64,000 nt of DNA from Cavenderia fasciculata (lineage: Eukaryota > Evosea > Eumycetozoa > Acytosteliales > Cavenderiaceae), in contig NW_004457729.1 of assembly GCF_000203815.1 (NCBI RefSeq), forward strand, positions 2,542,674 through 2,606,673, in the 5' to 3' direction. Shown piece after piece: positions 15,496-26,720 of the stretch. Positions within the stretch are counted from its first letter, which is position 1; each line of letters begins with the position of its first letter. A program made the position numbers and the translations under genes. The notes under the pieces are model-generated. The model was given only the letters and a program-made list of their open reading frames with translations. It made no database searches and had not been told where the DNA came from.

Positions 15496-15980
15496 ATGGT
15501 AGATTTACCTGTCATCAATACACCCCGCCGTAATATCACTCTTGCAGTGTACTATGACTCTGACTCTACAGAGATTGAATTCACAGATGTGTCTATTTAT
15601 GACCACCTTCGTCGGATCATTGCCAAAGATGAAATACTCAATATTCCAGTTGGATTTAATATAAGATTATTTCTTACACCACAATCCAACAATAATAATG
15701 ATATTAGGGTTTCAGTTGATCCATTGTCTCCAATCACTCTTACCAATGGTGACAAAATCTATGTTGATATTGGAGGTATGTACATTAGAATTTACATTTA
15801 TATTCTCTCTCATCGTTAATTAACAAAATTCTTTTCTATTTTTAAAAAGATACCAATTACCTACAAATGGTTTTAGAAAAGAATAAAGAATTAGAAAAAG
15901 AAGTAAAGAAATTAAAGGAAATAAATGAAACACTTCAAGAAGCATATATGGAGGCACGTTTACATAGGATGAAGTTATAA
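15496..15980 (+). CDS. Small protein with C-terminal coiled coil, function unknown
   Basis: Exons 15496..15775 and 15850..15980, 136 residues. The N-terminal two thirds (ITLAVYYDSDSTEIEFTD, YDHLRRIIAKDEILN, IRLFLTPQ, GDKIYVDIG) alternate strands and a helix in a way that resembles a compact beta-rich or ubiquitin-like fold, but I cannot assign a family. The C-terminus (LEKNKELEKEVKKLKEIN) is a clear coiled coil likely used for dimerisation. The splice joins in phase and codon use is like the neighbours. Confidence 0.75.
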
Positions 15981-16120
15981 GGGTGCCCATATATTTAAAA
16001 TTAATTGTTGGTTTGTTGTTATTTTTTTAAAAAAAAAGGATATATTATATTTATACGATTATGATTATTATTATTATTTATATTTTTCCAATACTACTAC
16101 TCGTTGTTCGAAAAATTTGT

Positions 16121-18284
16121 TTAGGCACGTTGACCATGAGCCTTTTTATCTTTGGTAGCCTTGAGACGTTTACCAGTTTCCAATTCTCTCTTTCTAAGAC
16201 GAATGCTCTTTGGGGTGATTTCGATGAGTTCATCGTCACGAACGGCAGCGATGGCTTCTTCCAACTTTAGTGGACGTGGTGGTGCGAGACGAATACCTTC
16301 TTCCTTGACGGTGGTACGCATATTGGTGAGATGCTTGGTCTTGACTGGATTAACGTCGAGGTCACCGGCCTTGCTGTGTTCACCAATAATCATACCTTCG
16401 TAGACTTGTACTTGTGCTCCTACAAACAAGATACCTCTGTCTTCGATACTGCTGAGAGCATGCATCGTAGTAATACCCTCACTAATTGAAATAATGGCTC
16501 CCTTATCATTATTACCCATTGGACCCTTGTGTGGAATATAACTATGGAACAAATGATTAAATACACCAGTTCCCTTTGTATCATTTACAAGTTCCGACTA
16601 GAAATAGAAAATAGAAAATAGAAAAATTAGAATATATATATTAAATTTCTATTATTTGTTTACGACTTACACGAAGACCAATAAGACCACGAGATGGAAC
16701 TAAAAAGACTAATCTAGATTTACCCATGGATTGTTTCATTTCCAAGAGATCACCTTTACGTTTGGACATTTTTTCAATGATGAGACCCGAGAATTCAGCG
16801 TCGACATCGATGATGACTTCTTCTTGTGGTTCGAGGATCGAGCCATCTTGTTCCTTTTTAAAGACGACACGTGGTTGAGAGACGGCGACTTCAAAACCTT
16901 CACGACGCATGTTTTCGAGGAGGATACCAAGTTGCAATTCACCTCTACCCTTGACTTCAAAGGCACCTTCACCTTGGAATTGGACTTGCATAGAGACGTT
17001 GGATTCCAACTCTTTGATGAGACGTTGCTTGATCTTGAGCGATGTCAATTGGTTGCCTTCCTTGCCGGCAAATGGCGAGTTGTTGACTTCAAAGTACATG
17101 GCAAGAACGGGGGGATCGATGGCTTGGGCGGGGAGCGGTTCGGTGATGGTGGGGTCGGCGACCGTGTTGGTGACGGTGGCGTTGGGGAAGCCGGCAATAC
17201 CGATGATGTCTCCGGCGTTACCCTCTTCGAGTGTGAGACGCTCGACACCGCGACGCGCAAAGATCTTGGTGACCTTGCCCTCTTCGATGGACTTGCCGTC
17301 GACCGAGACGACGCGGAGGGGCTGGCCAATCTTGACGCTGCCGCTGTAAACCTTGCCCGTGACGATACGGCCGAGGAACGGGTCGGTCTCGAGGTTGGTG
17401 ACGAGCATCGAGAAGGGCTTGTCGACCTCGACCTTGGGGGCGTGCACATACTCGATGATGGTGTCGAGGATCGGGGTGATGCCCTTTTGGTCGTCGCCAC
17501 GGCTACGCACGGCCCAGCCCATACGGGCGGATGCGTAGAGTGTGGGGTAGCCCATCTGGTCGTCGGTGGCACCCAGCGTGGCAAACAAGTCAAAGATCTC
17601 ATTCTCGACCTCGTCGACACGGATCGTGGTTCTGTCCATCTTGTTGATGACGACGATGGGACGCAAGCCAGCTGCCAACGCCTTGGACAACACAAACTTG
17701 GTCTGTGCCATGACACCTTCTGTCGCGTCGACGAGCAACACGACACCGTCGACCATCGAGAGGACACGCTCCACCTCACCACCGAAATCACCGTGACCTG
17801 GTGTATCGACAATATTCAACTTGTAGTCTTTAAAGTTGAGCGACGTGTTCTTGGCCATAATCGTAATACCTCTCTCCTTTTCCAATGCGTTGCTGTCCAT
17901 GACACGCTCGTTCTGTGTGTCTTTGAGCGTACCGCTCTGTCTCAACAACTGATCGACCATACTCGTCTTTCCGTGATCGACGTGAGCAATAATAGCAACG
18001 TTTCTAATCTTTTGAATGTCGTGTGTAGTTGGAGCAGTTGCATATGATCTATCGATAATCTTAAAGTTATTATTAAACATTGATGTTGACATTGTCATCA
18101 TTGTTCTATTATAATTATATGATGATGAAGTAGTAGAAGTAGAAGTAGATGAAGATGATGATGATGTGGTCTTTGATAAAGTTGAAGTTGTTGTCAACTT
18201 TGTCAAGTTGCTGGTCAAACCACCCTTGGTAACATAGCTATTTAAACATCTGCTACCAACTCTATTCAATGTTGATTGCATCAT
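16121..18284 (-). CDS. BipA/TypA ribosome-associated translational GTPase, probably mitochondrial
   Basis: Exons 16671..18284 and 16121..16597, 696 residues. The first 85 residues are Ser/Thr/Arg-rich with few acids (MMQSTLNRVGSRCLNSYV), a likely mitochondrial presequence. The GTPase domain has G1 AHVDHGKTSMVDQLL, ERGITIM, G3 DTPGHGDFGGEVERV and G4 NKMDR. Domains II, III and V follow, then the BipA-specific C-terminal domain, with GRGELQLGILLENMRREG, PSRGLIGLR, VYEGMIIGEHS and HLTNMRTT as in E. coli BipA. BipA helps assemble the large ribosomal subunit and acts under stress. The stretch 17080-17650 is strikingly GC-rich for this genome. Eukaryotic TypA is usually organellar and of bacterial origin; the mitochondrial site here is an inference. 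Confidence 0.93.
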
Positions 18285-18565
18285 TTTTGATTATCTACTA
18301 TATCTCTCTCTCTCTCTTTAAGAAGATTAAACACAAAGATAAGAAAGTAACACGCGCTTCGAGTAGATTCATACATCAAGCCGACCGAATGATTCAGCTA
18401 TTTTTTGACGACGAAAAAATTTCATTTATTTTTTTTGTGGTGGATATTAGGGGGTGTCACATCTCACACTTTTCACTTATATCTACACTATTTTGAGGGT
18501 ATAGAGATAATAAAAAAAAGAGATAATTACAAATAATAATAATATTTTGAATATTTAAGTAGTCC

Positions 18566-20334
18566 ATGGGAAAAGGAGTAATAGATGTAGGAGAAGCTAA
18601 ACCATATTTTGCAGTGGTGATATTCACAGTCTCACTCATCATTATATGTTCAAGAAATTTTAAATGGATGCCAATTGGTAGAGCTGCAACTGCTCTTGTT
18701 GGTTCTGTAAATATCAAAAATAATACTATTAATAGTAAAAACAAATATGTTGTAAACTCCTCCTCCTCAACTTACACAAGTTATATTTTGTATTATTACA
18801 CTTATTTTATTCATATATGATAGACAATGATGGTTTATTTTGGTATAGTACCTGCAGAGGAAATAGGGAGTGTTGTCAATTGGGATACATTGATATTATT
18901 AATGTCAATGATGATGTTGTGTAATTATATGGAAAGAGCCAATGTTTGGGACATGGCTTCAAAGATGTTGTTGTACAAGTGTCGATCGAGTGTAGAATTT
19001 ATGGTGCGAGTATGTGCAATCAGTGCATCGATGAGTGCCGTCTTGACAAACGATACTGTATGTGTCACTATTACACCCATTATTATACAAGCTTGCAAGT
19101 CTACCAATCTACCATTATTCCCATACCTCATGGCAATTGCTACGAGTGCCAACATTGGCAGTGCAAGTCTGCCAGTTGGAAATCCACAAAATATGATCAT
19201 TGCAACTGCCTCTGGTGTCAAGTTTACCCTATTTTTCAAAGTGTCCATCGTTTCAAGTCTAATTGGTGTCGTCATCAATACTGCACTACTCTATCTATAC
19301 TTTAGAAAAGAGTTGTCTCGTCATCAATTAAATTCCACCACTCCAGCCATCGCTGAATTGTACTATAGTCAAGATTTAAATCATAAATTTATTGAAATGA
19401 AAGAACAAGAAGAAGAAACAGAAAATATCCAACTTCCTACCAATATTCCAATTGATTCTCCTTCAATTCAAGTTTTAATTGATGAACAACAAGAAGAAGA
19501 GGAAGAAGAGATGGAAATTAATTTAAATCATTCAATGAATCATCTTTCAAATAGTCGTGGTAGTGTCACAGGTATTCATATTGACAATATAAAGAAGAAT
19601 AAGAATCGAATAGAAACCATTAAAGATCAATTAAAATATGGATTTATATTGATTGATAGATATAAAGCAGGATGGATATCAATATTAATTTTGGTTGGTT
19701 TTTTTGTTGGATTTCATATGGGATTTACAGTCATGATGGGAGTATCTATATTAATCCTTTTAGAGAGAAGGGATATTACAGAGGTACTCAAATCAGTTGA
19801 TTGGGAATTACTCGTATTCTTTGGTGGACTATTTATCTTGGTCGATGGTTTTGATCGAGAGTTTTCATCATATGCATGGGATTTGGTTGAACCATGGGTT
19901 CCACTTACACCAAACGCCTTGAAAATATTTATCTTTACCGTCATGGTCATGATATGTAGTAATATCTTGGGTAATGTTCCACTCGTACTTGCACTATGTC
20001 CAAGATTCCTAGAAGCTTCTGCTCCTCCTTTTACATGGTTACTTTTGGCTTTTGTTTCAACTGTTGCTGGTAATCTAAGTATGTAATACATACAGATTTA
20101 AATTAATACTATCATAATCATCATTATTGACACTCATCATCACTTGATGTAATTTCTTTCTTTCACTTTAAAAATCAAGCACTGGTTGGAAGTGTTGCTA
20201 ACTTGATCGTTGCCGAGAAAGCCAAACTAGACTATCAAATTGGTTTTAGAGATTACCTAAAATTTGGTGCACCTTCATCCATTATAGTAGTATCTGTTGG
20301 TGTTCCATTAGTTGTATTACTTTCCAATTTATAA
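18566..20334 (+). CDS. ArsB/NhaD-type (CitMHS-like) ion permease
   Basis: Exons 18566..18706, 18824..20078 and 20180..20334, 516 residues. There are about ten membrane helices. Helical-hairpin signatures typical of the ion-transporter superfamily are clear: the first repeat has MSAVLTNDTVCVTITPIII and ANIGSASLPVGNPQNMIIA, the second GNVPLVLALCP and AGNLTLVGSVANLIVAEKA. These Asn/Ser/Pro-rich re-entrant loops bind the substrate in ArsB, NhaD, the P protein and citrate carriers. A cytosolic loop of about 110 residues rich in Glu and Gln separates the halves. The substrate (arsenite, Na+/H+ or an organic anion) cannot be told. It shares a 281-bp spacer with the divergent TypA gene; the start is the first in-frame ATG. 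Confidence 0.88.
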
Positions 20335-20822
20335 ATAACCAAACTACCACCCACACACAAGATGATGGATGAAACATGTTGGAAATGGAATAAACAAAAA
20401 AAAAAAAGAAGAGACGATTCGATCAAAACGAACCTCCCGCGTCCATTATAAGAAGCCGATTTTTTTTAATTATTTTGAATTATTATTGGGGTAGAGGTGT
20501 GAATCTTACAAACATGTTATTTGAAATACTTTGACTTTAACATCATTCATCATTTATCATTTGACACAGCAGAGCAGAAAGAAAGATAGATATATTGCAG
20601 TGTCTACATATAATTAGTTTTTAGTTTCTTTTTTGTATAGTTATATAGTTTTTTTATATTAGTTTAAGTGAGGTGAGACGGCCTTACCCTTACATCGAGT
20701 TAAAAAGACTTTTCAAGAGCCGTTTATTTGAAATTCTTTTCAAAAACAATTTAATAGTCGTCGTCTCTTTCCTTGCTGTGGCAACGAAGAATCTAGGTGT
20801 CCTCACGACTGTCGTATATATC
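20335..20822. other. Intergenic region
   Basis: 3' flank of the permease and 5' leader of the RhoGAP gene. The frame upstream of 20823 stays open to 20673, so an N-terminal extension of 50 residues is possible but looks unlike coding sequence. Nothing else seen. Confidence 0.4.
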
Positions 20823-22468
20823 ATGAGTAAAAGGTTTAACCTCCAAAAGGAGTTTGAAATTAGTTCTCCTTCATCATTTCAACACGTACAACATATCGGT
20901 GCTGTATTAACTAATACGAATCAACAACAACAACTGCAACAAATAAACAATAATAGTAATAATAATAATACAAATCAAACTGATTTATCACCACCACCAA
21001 GAAAAGCATCGATATTAGGACCAGCACCCCAATATACTCCACCATTACCACCACCATCATCATCTTCGTTTAAAAGAAACAACAATATCAATCCTATACC
21101 TACTACGACTTTTGCAGCAGCTGATATATCAACAACGATGAGTAGTCCAAGATCAATTCAACAACAACAACAAGCAAAAGAACATCAGATATTACATACT
21201 CCACCACAGAGACCTGTACGATTGAACCAACAACAACAGAGAGAGTTACAAAATGCAAAGACAAATGCCAAAGCAACCATTATTTCAAGTAAATTGAAAC
21301 GATTCTTTACGCACAGACCATCGCGTGATTCATTGTACGAACGACATATCCTCACTGCACCCAATGTCAACCTATCATTTGTCAATATATTCAAGATTAT
21401 CACTGCCATTAAAAAGGCAAATGCCATAAAGACAGAGGGACTATTCAGAGTCAATGGTAATGCAGATACAATAAGAGCTCTATGGCAAGCTTTAAATGAT
21501 CGTATGTAAATTAAATCAAATATAAAAGAAGGAATATATATATATTAATTAATATTATATATAACTTTTGTTTTCTAGCTGAAAATGTTATATCATTTGA
21601 TACAAATCATCATGATTTGGCAGGATTATTAAAATTATATCTAAGAGAAGCGAGATTTCCATTGATTCCAATCGAATTATTCCCCAATGGAACGACACCA
21701 ACACGTGTCGACGACATTAAAGATTTTGTTACCAAACTACCAAACGAAAACATAAAGATATTGCAATACATTATCGAATTTTTGGAACAGGTAGCTAGCA
21801 ACTCATCGGTCAACAAAATGGCACCGATGGCTATTGGAGTGTGCTTTGCACCAAATATGGTGCGATCCATCTCATCAGACCCAGCCCAACAAACCACAGA
21901 CTCATTGACACAGATTCAAAATCATTGTAGTATGATTACAGCAATGATTGAAAACAAACAAACTATATTTGGCGCCACTACATCACCCTCTACACTTTCA
22001 CCTTCAACTACATCTGATGAACTTGTACCAGATAGAGGAGGAGATTCAACTACTACGTCACCATCCACATCATCCACTTCATCTACGGCATTACCACCTC
22101 CACCACCACTTCTTTTTGTACCACCTCCAGCATTACCATCATTCCCATCGTCTAAAAGTATCACTGATTTTAAATCTTATCCTCTTCCACCTCCACTCTA
22201 TCAAAGCGCTACCAATCAATCGGTCGAAGATCTTCAGGCCATTCTATCGGGTGCCGAAAGAGACGAGGAATGGGAAAACTCTGCACTCTATGAAGAATTG
22301 ACTAATCTTCTCATCGAGGACATTTCATCTGGCAACAAAGACTATATTACCAATAGATTAACCAATCTCTTCCTAACTGATCCAGACAACTTTAAAGCTT
22401 TCTTGCGTGAAACTCTTGGTGTTGAAGGTTTAATTTCTCTTTTGGAATTGGTTTTAACTTTGGAATAA
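20823..22468 (+). CDS. RhoGAP domain protein
   Basis: Exons 20823..21501 and 21579..22468, 522 residues. The start [15 protein letters not shown] follows TATATC; an in-frame ATG 150 bp upstream is less likely. After Gln/Asn/Pro-rich sequence, the RhoGAP domain spans about residues 165-360. It opens with [13 protein letters not shown] and has the arginine finger [17 protein letters not shown]. Later motifs are [20 protein letters not shown] and [17 protein letters not shown], the core Lys/Asn and PxL-type motifs of the fold. Such proteins speed GTP hydrolysis by Rac/Rho GTPases. A Pro/Ser linker and a helical C-terminus ([16 protein letters not shown] to the end) follow. It belongs with the Gac proteins of Dictyostelium; the exact orthologue is not assigned. 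Confidence 0.88.
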
Positions 22469-23124
22469 AAGAAGATGAAGATGAAGAAGCGGCGAAACAA
22501 AATCACAACTCACACAACACAATACACAATACACAATTGTATCATAGAAATTTTATTATATAATTCAACCCTTACACCCTACACCCTACCATCTATTATT
22601 TATTAATTCCAACAACAACAACAACAACAACAACAAATCAAATAAACATTTTGTACAAATATTAATTTATTTCAATTTTTTATAACAACATTGATGCAAT
22701 GAGTGGTCTTTCAAAGTGTTACTTTTATAAATCCATAAATTAATTATATATAATTCTATTATATGTATCACAATCAGAGCATCAATAACAGAACTAATAG
22801 ATTTTAGATGAGTTATATATAGGTAGAGTCATGTCAAGAAGGTATCATTTGATCCTGAAATCGCCACCCTAGCTATCACATCATAACAGACATCTACTTT
22901 TGTCCTGTTACCCGCTGATACCTTGATCGTAATAGTGTAGTCAAAAAAGTGAACCATGATCAAGGTATCATCGGTTAACAGTAGAGAGTCGATGTCTGTT
23001 CTGATGGTGAGCACTGTGTGTTGTCGTAATATATAAATATTATAAGAATAATAATAATTAAGTGCAAGTTATACTAGAACCAAAAATGCTACATTAATAT
23101 TTCATTTTCATTTCATTATTCATA
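22469..23124. other. Intergenic region containing a long hairpin
   Basis: The 3' flank of the RhoGAP gene carries CAA repeats (22611-22635). The middle holds the inverted repeat described at 22872-23012. The last 80 bp are AT-rich upstream sequence of the glycosyltransferase. Confidence 0.5.
22872..23012. ncRNA. Candidate small-RNA precursor: long imperfect hairpin
   Basis: Arms 22885-22928 and 22958-23000 pair over their whole length with few mismatches. The outer 10 bp (AACAGACATC/GATGTCTGTT) and inner 12 bp (GATACCTTGATC/GATCAAGGTATC) are perfect, and the middle block TGTTACCC/GGTTAACA has one mismatch. The loop is 29 nt. Weaker pairing extends a further 8 bp outward. The overall size and bulge pattern resemble a microRNA precursor; Dictyostelium is known to make Dicer-dependent microRNAs. 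A short inverted-repeat transposon remnant is the main alternative. Strand unknown. Confidence 0.45.
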
Positions 23125-24298
23125 ATGTCACAAACAGATAATACAATATTTGTATCAATTGCAAGTTATAGAGATCCTGGTATGTAAAGAATATATATAT
23201 GATAATAATGAAGATTATTAATGAATCTCTTCAAAAATGTAGAATGTCAATGGACAATCAAGAATTTATTTGAAAATGCAGATCAACCTGATAATGTATA
23301 CATTGGTGTATGTTGGCAATACGATATGAAAGATAATCAAGATCAACAATGTTTTGTCTATACATCTGATAGATTTGATAAACAAGGTAAATAATAATGA
23401 TATAGACTTTAATAAGTTGGTTTGTTTTTCTTTCTTTATCTTTAACTTTTTTTGTTTCTTATTATTAGTTAGAAGAATTGATTTACATTTTACAGAAGCA
23501 AAAGGACCATGTTTGGCAAGACATTTAGCACAAACGTTATGGAAAGATGAAAAGTACTTCTTACAGATTGATAGTCATATGAGATTTATCAAGGGTTGGG
23601 ATAGCAAGTTGATAGAGATGATTGAGCAATGTCCACTTTCCAAACCAATCATTACATGTTATCCAATGGGATACACACTACCAAACAACGTACCAAAACA
23701 TACATACCCTACAGTGTTGGTTGCAGATCGATTTGCAGAAGACACTATGATTCGAATGACTGGTAAATTGATTTCAAAACCACTCAAACAACCTTTTACA
23801 TCTAGATTCTGGGTGTCTGGGTTCTCATTCTCATCGTCGGCAGTCATCAAAGAAGTACCATACGATCCTCATCTCGACCACCTCTTTTTTGGTGAAGAGA
23901 TGATCATGACGGCAAGACTTTGGACAAGTGGTTGGAATTTCTATAGTCCTCCCATTGCATTGGTATTTCATCTCTGGAAACGTGACTATCGTACCACTTT
24001 TAGAGATGACTGTTCCACACCAGTACACCAAGCCATTCAAAAGGAAAAGGAACAACAGAGTAGAAATAGAATCAATCATATTTTACAAAACCAAGTGACC
24101 GCCAATCTAGACACCGAATCCATTCATTATTCATTGGGTAGTGAACGTACACTTGAACAATACAAACAATTTAGTGGAGTTGATTTAATTAAAAAGGAAA
24201 TCAACCAATTTGCAAAATTGGGTGGTATGCATGAATCTGATTTCTTAAATTCAATCATTGAATTGGCTATTAAATCTCAACAAGGTGTACCAATATAA
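23125..24298 (+). CDS. gnt1: Skp1-type hydroxyproline GlcNAc-transferase (Gnt1-like)
   Basis: Exons 23125..23179, 23243..23386 and 23469..24298, 342 residues. The opening [21 protein letters not shown], the metal-binding Asp-Ser-His in KYFLQIDSHMRFIKGWD, and FWVSGFSFSSSAVIKEVPYDP, LFFGEEMIMTARLWTSGWNF and VFHLWKRDYR are the signatures of the PF11397 family. Founding member Gnt1 of Dictyostelium adds GlcNAc to the hydroxyproline made on Skp1 by PhyA, part of oxygen sensing by SCF ubiquitin ligases. No signal peptide is seen, in line with a cytosolic enzyme. D. discoideum Gnt1 is longer (over 400 residues by my memory), so a paralogue with another acceptor is possible. Confidence 0.8.
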
Positions 24299-24661
24299 GT
24301 ATAAATAATATTAAATAATAATAATAAACTTTCCATCAATCTCAAATGTACACGAAAGATCTGTCAAGTGATCCTCAATCAATCATGATGCACTCTAAAA
24401 AAACGAGTACGGAGAGAGTATTGAATTTTTTTAATTTTTTTTTCGATAGAGTCGTCTCTCTCAAACCTCCTCCCAATATAATTCTCTTCTTTTTTGTTTT
24501 AGAGTTTTGTGTATCCTTTACTACTTTTACTACTATTAATAACATAATCAGAAGTACTTGACTCAACGCACAGAGAAGAGAGAGAGGAGAGAAGCCGACA
24601 GACAACTTAATACTACATATAGCATTATTTTAATCAACCAAACAACAACAACAATACAACA
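24299..24661. other. Intergenic region
   Basis: Spacer between the glycosyltransferase and erf1, with T-runs and a CAACAACAA leader just before the erf1 ATG. No further element seen. Confidence 0.4.
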
Positions 24662-26384
24662 ATGTCAGCACAAGGTGGAGATGTCGAAATGGACAAGCAA
24701 GTCGAGCAATGGAAGATCAAAAAGTTGATCAAGAATCTCGAGTCTGTTAGAGGGTAAATTGAAACGATAAGAGATCACTTACACAACTTGTTTTGGTTGG
24801 ATTAACAATAATAACCGAATGAAACGACCGACTACCCGACCGACAATCAAATGATCGATCGATTGTCGGGGTGGTTAGTCATTCATTCATTATATTGTTA
24901 TATTAGATTGTAATACGATTATTAACAATATATACCTACTACCCTTACTTGATTATATCTTTAGTAATGGTACATCAATGATTTCATTGATCATTCGTCC
25001 AGGAGACCAAATTGCAAAGATCAATAAGATGCTTGCAGAAGAATATGGTACAGCCTCTAATATCAAGTCTAGAGTGAATAGATTGTCTGTACTCGATGCC
25101 ATTACATCGACACAACAAAGACTCAAGCTCTACAACAAGGTGCCAGAGAATGGTCTTGTATTGTACTGTGGTACCATCATGACTGCCGAAGGCAAGGAAA
25201 AAAAGGTGACCATTGATATCGAACCATTCAAGCCAATCAACACCTCTCTCTACCTCTGCGACAACAAGTTCCATACTGCTGCTCTCGGAGAGTTGTTAGA
25301 GTCTGATGAAAAGTTTGGTTTCATTGTTGTCGATGGTAACGGTGCCTTGTTTGGTGTCTTGGCCGGTAGCACCAGAACTGTATTACATAGAATCACTGTC
25401 GATCTTCCAAAGAAGCACGGTAGAGGTGGTCAATCTGCCCTTCGTTTTGCTCGTCTTCGTCTCGAAAAACGTCACAACTATGTTAGAAAGGTTTCAGAGT
25501 TGGTAACTCAATTCTATATTACAAATGATAGAGTAAGAATTATAGTAGTAGTAGTAGTAGTAGTAGTTGAAGAATACTTGGTTGTGACAACAAATACTTA
25601 CCAACCTATACTTTTTTTTTTTAGTCCAAATGTATCAGGTTTAATTCTTGCAGGTAGTGCTGATTTCAAGACTGAATTGAGTACTTCAGATATGTTTGAT
25701 CAACGTTTGCGTGATAAGATTCTCAAGATTGTCGATGTTTCCTATGGTGGTGACAATGGTTTCAATCAAGCTATCGAATTATCACAAGAAGTTCTTACCA
25801 ATGTTAAATTTGTACAAGAAAAGAAGCTCATTGCTTCATTCTTTGATGAAATTGCTCAAGTAAATATAAATATTAAATATATATATATATCTCTATCTAT
25901 CTCATATACAATACTTACCTTTTGTTTTTTTTCTTTTTAGGATACTGGACGTGTATGTTTTGGTGTTGCAGATACATTAAGAGCTTTGGATATGGGAGCA
26001 GTTAGCACATTGATTGTTTGGGAATCACTTGAATACAACCGTTATGTTCTTCGTCTTCCAAATGAAGAAAAGGACACTATCATCTACCTCAACAAACAAC
26101 AAGAAAAGGATCAATCACATTTCCGTGACAAGGAATCCAACCAAGATTATGAAATCATTGAAGTCATGTCTGTGGTTGAATGGTTCGCCAACAACTACCG
26201 TCAATTCGGTGCTCACCTCGAGTTTGTCACCAATCGTTCACAAGAAGGTTCTCAATTCTGCAAAGGTTTTGGTGGTTTGGGTGGTATCTTGCGTTACAAG
26301 TTGGATCTTGCCGAATTGAATGACTTTGATAACATAGGCATCAATGATGACGAAGACTATGATTCGTCAGACAGTGATTTCTAA
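24662..26384 (+). CDS. erf1: Peptide chain release factor eRF1
   Basis: Exons 24662..24753, 24965..25532, 25625..25859 and 25941..26384, about 446 residues. Domain 1 has the stop-codon reading motif NIKS ([11 protein letters not shown]) and YLCDNKF; domain 2 the catalytic [10 protein letters not shown] loop; domain 3 binds eRF3 ([25 protein letters not shown]) and ends in an acidic tail. It recognises all three stops and releases the peptide. The second intron is odd: with its good GT-AG sites (25533-25624) exon 3 enters one base out of phase. Removing one A from the AAA at 25628-25630 would give NDR-SNVSGL, aligning exactly with human GDK-VNVAGL, so a one-base assembly excess is suspected. 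The intron is also free of stops in the original frame. Intron 1 is unusually long (211 bp) and holds a hairpin. Confidence 0.93.
24830..24880. ncRNA. Candidate intronic small-RNA hairpin in erf1 intron 1
   Basis: Arms 24830-24848 and 24861-24880 pair at 15 or more positions around a 3x3 internal loop and a one-base bulge; the inner 8 bp (CCGACAATC side) and outer 5 bp are perfect. The loop is 12 nt and includes GATCGATC. GAATGA at 24818-24823 can pair with TCATTC at 24879-24884 to lengthen the stem. It is much richer in G+C than the rest of the intron. Confidence 0.4.
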
Positions 26385-26720
26385 ATTTAATTCATTTTTT
26401 TTTTTAAAAATTATATTTATATATACCTACCTACACACACACAAACATACAAACACACAAACTAATAAACTTTTTAAAAATAGATATATATTTTCTTTCT
26501 TTTAAAAAATAATAATACTAAAAGTAATAGCATTAATCTTTGTTGGAAAGTTTATCAATTGAGCTCCAAAAAAAAAAAATTCAAAAATTCAAAAAAAAGC
26601 AGACCAAGCATTCGATTTCATTGCTGTGACGATTTTAAGTTCATTATTTGTAAATATATCTCTTCTTCCTTCTTTTACACATTCTTTTATATATAATATA
26701 TATATTTCTATAGATAGAGA
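26385..26720. other. Intergenic region
   Basis: AT-rich spacer between erf1 and nup62 with A-runs near 26570-26600 and TA runs before the nup62 start. Nothing else seen. Confidence 0.4.

Noticed and set aside
16731-18047. 438-codon open frame antisense to the TypA gene
   Set aside because: It exists because of the GC-rich codon use of TypA on the other strand; its composition is unlike a protein and TypA motifs are unmistakable.
20673-20822. N-terminal extension of the RhoGAP protein from an upstream in-frame ATG
   Set aside because: Residues are hydrophobic and basic, unlike the rest, and the ATG at 20823 has a better context; not excluded.
22829-23014. 61-codon minus-strand frame across the inverted repeat
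   Set aside because: The sequence is explained by the hairpin; no start context or neighbouring exons.
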